From: a virus
Strand: one strand, 5' to 3'
IMG/VR virus record: IMGVR_UViG_3300030385_002740
Span: 1 to 48,562 of that record
Length of the DNA: 48,562 bases
Under the pieces are notes generated by a model. It saw only the letters and a list, made by a program, of their open reading frames with translations, was not told where the DNA came from and ran no database searches. Shown piece by piece: positions 22,635 to 30,791 of the stretch (its first letter is position 1; each line of letters opens with the position of its first letter). The position numbers and the translations under genes are program-made.

Positions 22635-24534
22635 TTGGACTCCCCTTCATTCACATACGCATTACAGCCTACTTGACGGCCTTAGTCAGCCAAGTCAAGT
22701 GGCGCAAAGATGCCATGAGCTTGGCTATGACTCTTGTGCTATTACCGACCACGGAACTATTTCTGGATGTATTTCTTTTACAAAAGCCATGAAAGAAAAG
22801 AACATTAAGCCCATTCTGGGATGTGAGTTTTATTTAACTCCTGATGTAAGCATTAAAGATAAAGACAATAGAGCCTTAAGCCACTTGGTTGTTTTAGCAA
22901 AAAACAAAGAAGGCTGGAAAAAACTAATTCAGGCCACGTCAAAAAGTAACGACCCAGATAATTTTTACTTTAAACCAAGGCTCGACCTAGACACTCTTAG
23001 TAATTTTTCGGATGGAAGTTTGGTTTCCTTTAGCGGCCATTTGGGTAGCGACTTAGCCAATATCATTTTTTCTGATTGGAAGCAAGGATATAATTCCAAT
23101 AGTTATGAAATGGCTAAAAGCTTTGTCGATGAAAACTGGAAGAAAAAGACCTGTGACCTAGCACGTTTATATCAAGACATATTCGGGAAAGATAATTTCT
23201 TTCTAGAGATACAGCTTATTGACCATGAAAATTCGCCAGCCTCCCGTCTTGTTGGTGAAAAACTAAGAGAAATTGGGAAAGAGCTAAAAATTCCCTGTGT
23301 GGCTACGGCTGACTCCCACTACCCCACAAAAAAGGACGCCCCTGACCAAAGGGTTTTGCTTTGTTCTGCAATGAAAACAACCTACAAGAAAGTCAAAAGA
23401 AAATTAGACGCTGGCGAAGACGTAGGGCTTTCCAGCTTTTTTAAATCCTTTAATTATCACATACCGTCGCCCGAAGAAATGTCTGCCCTACACACAGAAG
23501 AAGAGCTTAAAAATTCCACGCTAATCTCAGATATGTGCGAGGAATATGAAATCTTAGGCGCGCCTATATTGCCTCCTTTTCCTTGCCCAACAAGTCCAGC
23601 CGAACATCTTCGGCAATTGTGCAGGAATGGATGGCGCACAAAATTAATAGAAACAAACAAATTAACGAACAATGCTTTAGAAAACGAATATCTCAATAGG
23701 ATTAAACACGAATTATCTGTCCTGCAAGATGCTGGCCTATCTAGCTATTTTCTTATTGTGTCTGATATTGTAGACTATGTTCGCTTAGAGGGTTGGCTTC
23801 CGGGGCCGGGAAGAGGCTCTGCTGCGGGATGCTTGGTTTCCTACCTAATAGGAATTACTCAAGTTGACCCAATTGAACATGGTCTTCTGTTCCAAAGATT
23901 TTATAATACAGGAAGAAATACAGACGAACATATTTCCCTGCCAGATATTGACATTGATGTTCCAGCAAGCAAAAGAGAGCTAGTTATTGAATACATGAAG
24001 GAAAAATATGGGCACGCCAAGGTTGGCCAAATGTTAACATTTGGTCGCCTGCAAGGAAGAAGCGCACTCAAGGAAGTGCTAAGGGTTCATGACGCATGTT
24101 CTTTTGAAGAAATGAACATGATAACAAAAAGCCTTCCTCACGAACAAGAAATCTCTGACCAGCTACAGGAAATGGACAACCCTTCTGTAATCAAATGGGC
24201 TTTAATTAATCAGCCAGAATCCCTCAAAGATTATTGTCAAATGGACGACGAAGGCAATACTAGCGGCCCTTACTCCAAATATTTTGACCAAGCAATGAGA
24301 ATCGAAGGAACCTACAAGTCTCAGGGAAAGCATGCCGCTGGAGTAGTAATCTCGCCGGAAGAGCTTGGAGAAGTTTGCCCAATGGTCAAAGAAACAAATG
24401 GCAGCAATAAAATTGCCGGTCTGGAAATGTCTGATTTAGAAGCTATGGGTCATGTTAAATTCGATATATTAGGAGTAAACTTACTAGATAAAATTATGGA
24501 TATTCAAATTTCAATAGGGGAAGACAATGAATGA
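22618..24534 (+). CDS. DNA polymerase III alpha (DnaE), N-terminal half: PHP + palm
   Basis: This 638-residue family C polymerase fragment is the first part of a split DnaE. The PHP domain starts at once (H11, H13 in LHSHTHYS; TDHG at 43-46; ADSHY near 231-235), with metal-site residues kept. The palm includes PGPGRGSAAG (395-404), catalytic PDIDID (D443, D445) and VKFDILG with the third Asp, D616. The frame then stops 22 residues later, before the fingers. The rest of the polymerase is encoded at 25942-27495. There is no intein sequence at the end. The two proteins must associate to give a working polymerase. Confidence 0.9.
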   Translation: MMPPVNWTPLHSHTHYSLLDGLSQPSQVAQRCHELGYDSCAITDHGTISGCISFTKAMKEKNIKPILGCEFYLTPDVSIKDKDNRALSHLVVLAKNKEGWKKLIQATSKSNDPDNFYFKPRLDLDTLSNFSDGSLVSFSGHLGSDLANIIFSDWKQGYNSNSYEMAKSFVDENWKKKTCDLARLYQDIFGKDNFFLEIQLIDHENSPASRLVGEKLREIGKELKIPCVATADSHYPTKKDAPDQRVLLCSAMKTTYKKVKRKLDAGEDVGLSSFFKSFNYHIPSPEEMSALHTEEELKNSTLISDMCEEYEILGAPILPPFPCPTSPAEHLRQLCRNGWRTKLIETNKLTNNALENEYLNRIKHELSVLQDAGLSSYFLIVSDIVDYVRLEGWLPGPGRGSAAGCLVSYLIGITQVDPIEHGLLFQRFYNTGRNTDEHISLPDIDIDVPASKRELVIEYMKEKYGHAKVGQMLTFGRLQGRSALKEVLRVHDACSFEEMNMITKSLPHEQEISDQLQEMDNPSVIKWALINQPESLKDYCQMDDEGNTSGPYSKYFDQAMRIEGTYKSQGKHAAGVVISPEELGEVCPMVKETNGSNKIAGLEMSDLEAMGHVKFDILGVNLLDKIMDIQISIGEDNE

Positions 24535-24769
24535 TATAACACACCCTTCAATGCAAGAATACAAGCAGGTTTTGTTTGATGGGTGTTCTATTGACTATAG
24601 GAATAAACTTACTGTTTGCGCAATTAGTGATTATTATCGAGGTAAAGTTAAAAGGCTTGTCTATCAAGTCCATTGTAGTGATTCTAGATTTGGTTTTAGC
24701 CAGTTCTACAGAACTATCAATGAAGCCTTGGAAAAATTCTTTGAAATAAGAGGCAATTTAAAAAGATGA
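24527..24769 (+). CDS. hypothetical protein (80 aa) between dnaE halves
   Basis: I do not recognise this protein. It is a small mixed-charge protein with a strand-rich core (KLTVCAISDYYRGKVKRLVY, QVHCSDSRFGFSQFYRT) and a C-terminal helix (NEALEKFFEIRGNLKR). It overlaps the N-terminal polymerase gene by 8 bp and the next nuclease by ATGA, so it is translated in the same operon. It could bridge the two polymerase parts or be an unrelated insertion. Confidence 0.6.
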   Translation: MNDITHPSMQEYKQVLFDGCSIDYRNKLTVCAISDYYRGKVKRLVYQVHCSDSRFGFSQFYRTINEALEKFFEIRGNLKR

Positions 24770-25251
24770 GTTTTAAGCTTGGCAATAAAGGCGAAAGCTT
24801 TGCTAAAAAACTTTTCAAGAAGTTTGGCGTTGATTGTCAAATCAATGAAGATTATGACAAAAGATACGACTACGACTTGATTTGTAAACATGGAAAGAAA
24901 GATTTTACCTGTGAAGTTAAATATGACTTCATGGCTCATAAAACTGGAAACTTGGCCATTGAAGTTAACAATTGCAGAGCCAACAAGCCTAGCGGCATTA
25001 ATGTAACAAAAGCTGACATATGGGCGCACATAATTCCAGATGATGGCAAAATGACAATGTGGATAGTGCGTGTGTCTGAATTGAAAAAGTTTATCAAGAA
25101 AAATGAACCTCTCAGAAAAGTAACTCAGGCTGGAGATGGCAATGCCGACCTGTTTTTATATAAGGCAGAGGCCATATTAGAACCTCTATTTTTCAGGGTA
25201 GACAATATCCAGAAAAACAAATTTGTAAAGCACCTAAAGAGTATCATTTAG
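24766..25251 (+). CDS. PD-(D/E)XK-type nuclease (phage resolvase/repair-like)
   Basis: This 161-residue protein has a restriction-endonuclease-fold active site: YDYDLICKHGKKDFTCEVKY around 42-63, giving D, then E-x-K (CEVK). HKTGNLAIEVNN follows and INVTKADIWAHI lies around residue 88. This pattern is common in phage nucleases annotated as Holliday-junction resolvase-like or repair enzymes. It is one of three genes inserted between the two halves of the polymerase. If it is or was a mobile nuclease, it may explain the split. Active-site call is moderate; biological role is open. Confidence 0.65.
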   Translation: MSFKLGNKGESFAKKLFKKFGVDCQINEDYDKRYDYDLICKHGKKDFTCEVKYDFMAHKTGNLAIEVNNCRANKPSGINVTKADIWAHIIPDDGKMTMWIVRVSELKKFIKKNEPLRKVTQAGDGNADLFLYKAEAILEPLFFRVDNIQKNKFVKHLKSII

Positions 25252-25259
25252 GAGACATC

Positions 25260-25937
25260 ATGGCTTTAAATATAAGAGATATTGTTGTTTTTGACTTTGA
25301 AACAGGTTCGCGGAACCCGCTAAAGACTCAACCGACACAAATTGCCGCAGTAGTAATACACGGCAAGAGTCTTAAAATTAAAAACAATGGGACTTTCAAT
25401 TCAGAAATAAGACCAATTTTGGATGACGAGGCGGCAGTAAAGCTGGACTTAGACCCCCTTGAAGACGAAGCCCTTGATATTACCAGAAAAACCAGAAAAG
25501 CCCTAGCAAAAGCTCCAACACCCAAGTTTGTTTGGAAGAAGTTTGCTAAGTTTGTTTCGATGCATAACTGGAAGGGTACTTCTTGGTTTAACCCTATTGC
25601 TGCGGGATATAATATAAACAATTTTGATATGCCAATTGTTGAAAGAATGTGTCAAGAATATGGGCCTGTGGAGAAGAAAAGTGGGCGACAAGGTATATTT
25701 CATCCAATATATAAAATTGATTTGATGGACACCGTGTTTATGTGGATGGAAAACAATCCTGACGTTAGGTCTATTAGCATGGACTCAATGCGAGACCTTA
25801 TGAATATTGATAAAACTAATGCTCATGATGCCCTACAAGACTGTTTAGATACAGCACAAATTTTAGTTAAATTTATGAAGTTGCACAGGAGCATATCTCC
25901 TAAAGTGCAGTTTGAGAAAGCTTTTGCTAACGAGTAA
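25260..25937 (+). CDS. DnaQ-like DEDDh 3'-5' exonuclease
   Basis: This 225-residue proofreading-type exonuclease has the DEDDh residues: D12 and E14 in VFDFETG, the aspartate in GYNINNFDMPIVE (about 119-131), and H/D in NAHDALQDCLDTAQIL (about 193-208). It would remove misincorporated nucleotides, as epsilon does for E. coli alpha. It lies between the two halves of the DnaE gene, so the operon encodes N-half, orphan, nuclease, exonuclease and C-half in order. The region after the active site has no obvious clamp-binding motif. Function with this polymerase is inferred from position. Confidence 0.88.
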   Translation: MALNIRDIVVFDFETGSRNPLKTQPTQIAAVVIHGKSLKIKNNGTFNSEIRPILDDEAAVKLDLDPLEDEALDITRKTRKALAKAPTPKFVWKKFAKFVSMHNWKGTSWFNPIAAGYNINNFDMPIVERMCQEYGPVEKKSGRQGIFHPIYKIDLMDTVFMWMENNPDVRSISMDSMRDLMNIDKTNAHDALQDCLDTAQILVKFMKLHRSISPKVQFEKAFANE

Positions 25938-25941
25938 AGAT

Positions 25942-27495
25942 ATGGACTTTGGAAACTACGATTGCGAACAAACTTGGAGCCTAATTTGCGAGGGAAGAAC
26001 CAAGGGGGTTTTTCAGCTAGAAAGCAACTTAGGAAAATCTTGGGCAAAAAGAGTTAAGCCCAGAAATATCGAAGAGCTTGCCGCATTAATTTCAATAATT
26101 AGGCCGGGATGCCTAAAAGCTATCACGAAGGGCAAGTCTATGACTCAGCACTACGTGGATAGAAAAAGTGGTAAGGATGAAATAGTATATCTCCATGAGT
26201 CTCTGGAGCCAATATTAAAAAGCACCCAAGGGGTTTTAATTTACCAAGAACAGTCTATGCAAATAGCTCAGGTTATAGCTGGATTTAATCTTCAAAAAGC
26301 CGATGACCTTCGCAAAGCCATTGGGAAGAAAAAGGCTGGCTTAATGTCAAAAGTAAAAAAGGATTTTTTGGAGGGGGCATCCAGCAAAGGAATTGTTGAT
26401 GACGAAACAGCAGAAGAGATATTTAGCTGGATTGAAAAGTCAAACCGCTACGCATTCAATAAGTCTCATGGGGTAAGCTATGCTATTTGTGCATACTGGT
26501 CTGCTTATTGCAAAACTCACAATCCTATAAATTTTTATTGGAGCTATCTTTATCACGCAGATGGAAAACAAGACCCCCAAACAGAAATAAGAGAATTAAT
26601 TTCTGACGCAAAGATACACGACATAAATGTGTTTCCTCCAACGGTTAAAAATCCCACGACCAAGTTTAGTATTAATGGCAAAAGTATTAACTTTGGCTTG
26701 CAGGATATAAAGTTTATAGGAGGCAGCCAAGTTAAAAAGTTTTTTGCTGCTGCAAAAGAAACAGAAGAGACCCTCGGCAAAAGCGTAGGGGAGCTAGACT
26801 GGCACACCTTTTTGATTAATGTTGTAGATAAAATTGGCATGACTACTTCGTCAGCACTGTTGTCTGTGGGCGCTATGGGTCACACCAGCGTTGCTCGCTC
26901 TAAAATGCTTTATGACCTAGAAACGTGGGATTCTCTTACCACAAAGGAGAAGGACTGGGTTAGGGAAAACTGTTCTTCTTGCACAACCCTAATAGAGTCC
27001 CTGTCACTCCTGTCACCAACCAGAAAGGAGGGTGGCGGAACTTTTACTTCCAAGAGAAAAGAAGCGGTTCTTGATTTATTGTCGTTATTAAAAAACCCCC
27101 CGTATTCTGTTGAAGACGACCCTCAATTTATAGCCAGCAAAGAAGAAGAATATTTGGGCGTGAGCATTACCTATTCTAAGGTTGATTCCTGTGACATTGG
27201 CGCTGCTGATTCTACATGCAAAGAAGTAATGAATGGCAAAAAGGGAAAAATGTCATTGGCGGTGGAAATAAAAAGAGCAACAGAGTGGACTATTAAAAAG
27301 GGAAACTCAAAAGGAAAAAAGATGGCCTTTTTAACCATTGCAGATGGAAGCTGTGAATTAGATAATGTTGTAATATTTCCAGAAGCTTGGGAAGAGTATA
27401 AGAGCCTCATTAGCGAAAAAAACACTTTGTTAATTTTTGGAGAATCGCAAAAAAACAAAGAGGGCTTAATTGTCCAAAAGGCAAAACAAATTTAG
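25942..27495 (+). CDS. DNA polymerase III alpha (DnaE), C-terminal half: fingers, HhH, OB fold
   Basis: ATG 25942 is preferred to the in-frame TTG at 25912. The 517 residues continue where the first half stops: KGVFQLES at 21-28 begins the fingers (bacterial DnaE has GVFQFES here), then ALISIIRPGCL, VLIYQEQSMQIA and YAFNKSHGVSYA. A C-terminal OB-like region follows (MAFLTIADGSCELDNVVIFP). The cyanobacterial DnaE split-intein site lies at the motif corresponding to NKSH, which is unbroken here, so this is a different break. The two halves total 1155 residues, near the 1160 of E. coli DnaE. No beta-clamp gene is seen in the window. Confidence 0.9.
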   Translation: MDFGNYDCEQTWSLICEGRTKGVFQLESNLGKSWAKRVKPRNIEELAALISIIRPGCLKAITKGKSMTQHYVDRKSGKDEIVYLHESLEPILKSTQGVLIYQEQSMQIAQVIAGFNLQKADDLRKAIGKKKAGLMSKVKKDFLEGASSKGIVDDETAEEIFSWIEKSNRYAFNKSHGVSYAICAYWSAYCKTHNPINFYWSYLYHADGKQDPQTEIRELISDAKIHDINVFPPTVKNPTTKFSINGKSINFGLQDIKFIGGSQVKKFFAAAKETEETLGKSVGELDWHTFLINVVDKIGMTTSSALLSVGAMGHTSVARSKMLYDLETWDSLTTKEKDWVRENCSSCTTLIESLSLLSPTRKEGGGTFTSKRKEAVLDLLSLLKNPPYSVEDDPQFIASKEEEYLGVSITYSKVDSCDIGAADSTCKEVMNGKKGKMSLAVEIKRATEWTIKKGNSKGKKMAFLTIADGSCELDNVVIFPEAWEEYKSLISEKNTLLIFGESQKNKEGLIVQKAKQI

Positions 27496-27524
27496 TTGGA
27501 ATTGATAAATCAGGCACATATAAT
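27496..27524 (+). promoter_or_regulatory. possible promoter before the 178-aa gene
   Basis: TTGGAA (27496-27501), 17 bp, then TATAAT (27519-27524) in the 32-bp gap after the polymerase C-half. The predicted start of transcription would lie within the first codons of the next gene (ATG 27528). So either that mRNA is leaderless with a slightly later start codon, or the promoter is not used. TTGGAATTGAT is also found at 5875-5885, upstream of the 5938 gene. Confidence 0.35.
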
Positions 27525-27527
27525 ACA

Positions 27528-28064
27528 ATGAGTGATGTGGTAAAAGAGGCTATAAAATATTGCAGCAGGAGAGATTACTTTGTTAGCGTTCACAAAAATC
27601 CCGAAGCAAACGCCTGTTTAGTGGTATTTCCAAGCCAAACAATATTTCGCAATAAAATTGAAGGATGTTCAATATTTTATGAAATAACAAGTGTTGGCTT
27701 GGAATATGCATGTGTTTCAGATGGCGGACAACAAGAAGCAAGCACGCTAGAATGTCCAGAATATACGAGGCGCATATTGGTATTTCAAGACTTCCTAAAC
27801 AGAACCCTTGCTATGGGCATGTCTGCAAAGCTAATATTATATTATGATGCAGCGGGCGTAGAAATAGACAACGAAGGGTTTGCTTCCTGCCTAAGTGGGC
27901 CTGCCGACGAACACGAAAGAGACCTTGAGGACAACTTTGCTACCATGTTCTATTATTTCTTATCTAACCCAGACAAAGATTACTCCAATATGGCTCAAAA
28001 ATCCGGTGTGGGGGTCGGCTACAATCTTCTTACCCTTCCTTTTTTAAGAAAGGAGTTTGAATAA
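27528..28064 (+). CDS. hypothetical protein (178 aa)
   Basis: I do not recognise this family. It looks like a soluble alpha/beta protein: an N-terminal helix (SDVVKEAIKYCSRRDYFVSV), several strands (LVVFPSQTIF, SIFYEITSVGLEY) and an acidic helix region near the C-terminus. It sits between the polymerase C-half and SSB and overlaps the SSB start by one base (TAATG). A replication accessory role is possible from location only. Confidence 0.6.
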   Translation: MSDVVKEAIKYCSRRDYFVSVHKNPEANACLVVFPSQTIFRNKIEGCSIFYEITSVGLEYACVSDGGQQEASTLECPEYTRRILVFQDFLNRTLAMGMSAKLILYYDAAGVEIDNEGFASCLSGPADEHERDLEDNFATMFYYFLSNPDKDYSNMAQKSGVGVGYNLLTLPFLRKEFE

Positions 28065-28432
28065 TGAATTCTTGCTCTTTTGTTGGCAGATTTGCACAAG
28101 ACCCAGAGCTTTTTACTGTTGATGGAACCCACGTTGTAAAGTTTACGTTGGCCATTAATGAATATAGACGCTCCAAGGATGGCAATAAAACAAAACAGGT
28201 TGATTACCTAGACTTTGAAGCTTGGGATAGTGGAGCAACAACTATCGCTAAGTATTGCAAGCGAGGAGATGAACTAGCAGTATCAGCGTCTGCCCGCCAG
28301 CATAAATGGAGTGACGCAGATGGAAATAGGCACTCACTAATTAAATTTAGAGTGAACAGCTTTAATCTTTTCTCTAACAGGAATAGCTTCAATAGAGAAA
28401 AAGAATTGGCTGAATCAGGAGCAAATGAATAA
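28064..28432 (+). CDS. ssb: single-stranded DNA-binding protein
   Basis: This 122-residue OB-fold SSB begins MNSCSFVGRFAQDPEL and has the usual strands: VVKFTLAINEYRRSKDG, YLDFEAWDSGATTIAKY and KRGDELAVSASARQHKW. It coats ssDNA at the fork and during recombination. The C-terminus (AESGANE) lacks the acidic DDDIPF-type tip that recruits partners in bacterial SSBs, so interactions may be mediated differently. It is the last replication gene; the sugar block starts inside its final codons (8-bp overlap). Confidence 0.9.
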   Translation: MNSCSFVGRFAQDPELFTVDGTHVVKFTLAINEYRRSKDGNKTKQVDYLDFEAWDSGATTIAKYCKRGDELAVSASARQHKWSDADGNRHSLIKFRVNSFNLFSNRNSFNREKELAESGANE

Positions 28433-30086
28433 GAAAAAAATATTATTATGCAATGAGGCATCTTTTCTAAATACCGGATACGCTATCTATGGCAGAGAAG
28501 TCATGGGTAGGCTTTTTGCCACAGGAAAATATGACTTAGCAGAATTATCGGTTTATGGCTCTGAGATTGACCCAAGGAGAAAGCAGATACCTTGGAAATA
28601 TTATCCTAACCACCCCAATCCCAACATCAAGGAAGAGGTTGATGAGTTTAATTCACAGCAAGTTAATGCGTTTGGAAGCTGGAGATTTGAAGATGTATGT
28701 CTAGATTTTCGTCCAGATATAGTTGTAGACATCAGAGATTTCTGGATGATGGAGTTTGTAGAACGCTCTCCATTTAGAAGGATGTTTAATTGGGCCATTA
28801 TGCCCACAGTGGACGCTGCACCACAAAGCGAACAGTGGCTGTGTACATTTTCTAATGCGGATACTGTTTTCAATTATTCAGAATTTGGAGAAAGAGTCCT
28901 AAAAGAACAAAGCGGTGGAGCCATCAATTGTTTGGGCGTTGCGTCACCCTCTGCTGCCGACGTTTTTGTGCCAGTTCCAGACAAAAAGGCACACAAACAA
29001 AGTATGGGTCTAGGCCCAGATTCTTTAATAATCGGTACGGTTATGAGGAATCAAAGAAGAAAGCTTTTTCCAGACCTTTTTTATTCGTTTAGAGAATTCT
29101 TAAATCAAACCCAGTCAGACAACACTTATCTGTATTGCCACACCAGCTATCCTGATATTGGGTGGGATATACCAAGCCTACTAAACGAGCATGGAATTTC
29201 TAGTAAAGTAGTGTTTACTTATTCCTGTGAAAAATGTAAATATGTATATCCAGCTTTCTTTGAGGGCGCTTTAAGCGTTTGCCCCAGATGCAACTTTTTA
29301 GCTTCCAAGCCTTCTAATGTGCATTCAAACATAGACAACAAAGACCTAGCTAGAATATACAATCTTTTTGATTTATATGTTCAGTATTCAAACAGCGAAG
29401 GTTTTGGGATTCCTCAAGTAGAAGCGGCGGCTTGCGGCGTCCCCTTTATGTCTGTTAACTATTCTGCTATGGAAAGCGTTTTGGCCAATCTTGAGGGGGA
29501 GCCAATAAAAGTAAAAGCCCTGTATAAAGAGCTTGAAACTGGATGCATGAGAGCCATACCAGATAATGAGGATTTTATTGAGAAATTAATTAATTTTTCC
29601 AATCTTCCAGAAGCAGTACGATTAAAAAGGGGCTTTCAAACAAGACAACTTTTTGAAAAATATTATACTTGGGACAAAACAGCAAAAAGGTGGGAAGACC
29701 TTTTTGATTCTATGCCAACACAAGACCCGAAAGACACTTGGGATTCACCCCCTAGAATTGTAAACGTGTCCAGCGAAGTTCCGGCCTATCTTCCTAATAG
29801 AGAATACATAGACTGGCTCTTTACAAATGTTCTAGGTGAGCCTGAAAAAATAGGCTCCTATACCTACTCAAGAATGCTTAGAGATTTAGACAACAAAAAC
29901 TTCGTAAGAGGTATGGGTAGCTTTTATTTTAATGAGGACTCTTGGTCTCATACTCGCCCAGAATGGGAAAAATTTGGAAAAGAGGAAGCCTACCACGAAC
30001 TTTCTAGAATAGTTGATACAAAAAACTACTGGGAAAAGGTAAGATGTGGTATTATACAAAAACCAAAGCCAAGTTGGATACAATAA
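28425..30086 (+). CDS. large GT-B glycosyltransferase with inserted zinc ribbon
   Basis: This is a 553-residue GT4-type glycosyltransferase. The N-terminal Rossmann part (KKILLCNEASFLNTGYAIYG) resembles donor/acceptor domains of GT-B enzymes. In the C-terminal domain a zinc ribbon (C268, C271, C286, C289 in CEKCKYVYP and SVCPRCNF) is inserted shortly before the E-x7-E donor loop, EGFGIPQVEAAACG (325-338). About 150 extra residues follow the catalytic domain. The insertion is unusual for this class. It opens the glycan block, so it may act first on the acceptor, perhaps a virion protein. The GT call is firm; substrates are unknown. Confidence 0.82.
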   Translation: MNKKKILLCNEASFLNTGYAIYGREVMGRLFATGKYDLAELSVYGSEIDPRRKQIPWKYYPNHPNPNIKEEVDEFNSQQVNAFGSWRFEDVCLDFRPDIVVDIRDFWMMEFVERSPFRRMFNWAIMPTVDAAPQSEQWLCTFSNADTVFNYSEFGERVLKEQSGGAINCLGVASPSAADVFVPVPDKKAHKQSMGLGPDSLIIGTVMRNQRRKLFPDLFYSFREFLNQTQSDNTYLYCHTSYPDIGWDIPSLLNEHGISSKVVFTYSCEKCKYVYPAFFEGALSVCPRCNFLASKPSNVHSNIDNKDLARIYNLFDLYVQYSNSEGFGIPQVEAAACGVPFMSVNYSAMESVLANLEGEPIKVKALYKELETGCMRAIPDNEDFIEKLINFSNLPEAVRLKRGFQTRQLFEKYYTWDKTAKRWEDLFDSMPTQDPKDTWDSPPRIVNVSSEVPAYLPNREYIDWLFTNVLGEPEKIGSYTYSRMLRDLDNKNFVRGMGSFYFNEDSWSHTRPEWEKFGKEEAYHELSRIVDTKNYWEKVRCGIIQKPKPSWIQ

Positions 30087-30095
30087 GGAAAAAAC

Positions 30096-30791
30096 ATGGA
30101 AGGTTGGAGACATCATCTTTCTAGGCTCACTTATTCAGAACATACAGATGTTTATGAGTTTGGTGTTTATACTGGAAACTCGGTCAATTGGATTAATCAG
30201 TCACTCGCCGCCGCTGGAAAAACGGCTAGAAAAATTTTTGGCTTTGATTCTTTTTGCGGATTACCAAAAGAAGCGGATAAAGAAAAGGAGCTTTCTGATT
30301 CTAGGAAGTTTCAATGGAAACTGAAAGATGAGTTTCAATGGAAGTTTGGGGATTTTAATTCACAAGAACATTTTGGTGTTACAAGTGTGCAAGAGGTAAT
30401 GAACTCTCTTCGTGCTTTTGTTGAACCAACTCTTGAAAACGGTGTTGCTTTAGAATTGATTCCGGGTTATTTTTCTGACTCCTTAACGGATGACATTGTT
30501 GAAAAATACGACATGAGACCCGCTTGTTATGTTGACTTAGACGCAGACCTTTATTCGTCAACTACTCAGGCTCTAGATTTTCTTTTTAGAAACGAATTAA
30601 TACAAAGAAATACAATTTTTGGATACGATGATTGGGGAGGAACTCCGGGGTGGAAGACTATGGAAGATGGAGCCAGCAAAGCCCACGTAGACATAGCCGA
30701 TAAATATAATGTTGATTTTCAATTGATTGCAGTAACTGGGGGTAGCTACCCACACGTTCACACAGTGTTTGAAGTAAGGTCAATTGGATGA
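30096..30791 (+). CDS. class I SAM methyltransferase, TylF/MycF-like
   Basis: The 231-residue protein has EFGVYTGNSVNWI (SAM-binding motif I region, about 21-33), IFGFDSFCGLP (47-57) and PACYVDLDADLYSSTTQAL (about 161-179), the hallmarks of the macrocin-O-methyltransferase (TylF) family. Those enzymes O-methylate sugars; related ones are common in surface-polysaccharide clusters. It is expected to cap or modify a sugar hydroxyl. A good SD (AAGGAAAA) precedes the ATG, and the end overlaps the next GT gene by 4 bp. Confidence 0.8.
   Translation: MEGWRHHLSRLTYSEHTDVYEFGVYTGNSVNWINQSLAAAGKTARKIFGFDSFCGLPKEADKEKELSDSRKFQWKLKDEFQWKFGDFNSQEHFGVTSVQEVMNSLRAFVEPTLENGVALELIPGYFSDSLTDDIVEKYDMRPACYVDLDADLYSSTTQALDFLFRNELIQRNTIFGYDDWGGTPGWKTMEDGASKAHVDIADKYNVDFQLIAVTGGSYPHVHTVFEVRSIG

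Noticed and set aside
24500-25950. Split intein joining the two DnaE halves
   Set aside because: Neither the end of the first half nor the start of the second shows intein blocks (no Cys/Ser start with block A, no terminal His-Asn). The polymerase sequence is continuous across the gap without extra residues.
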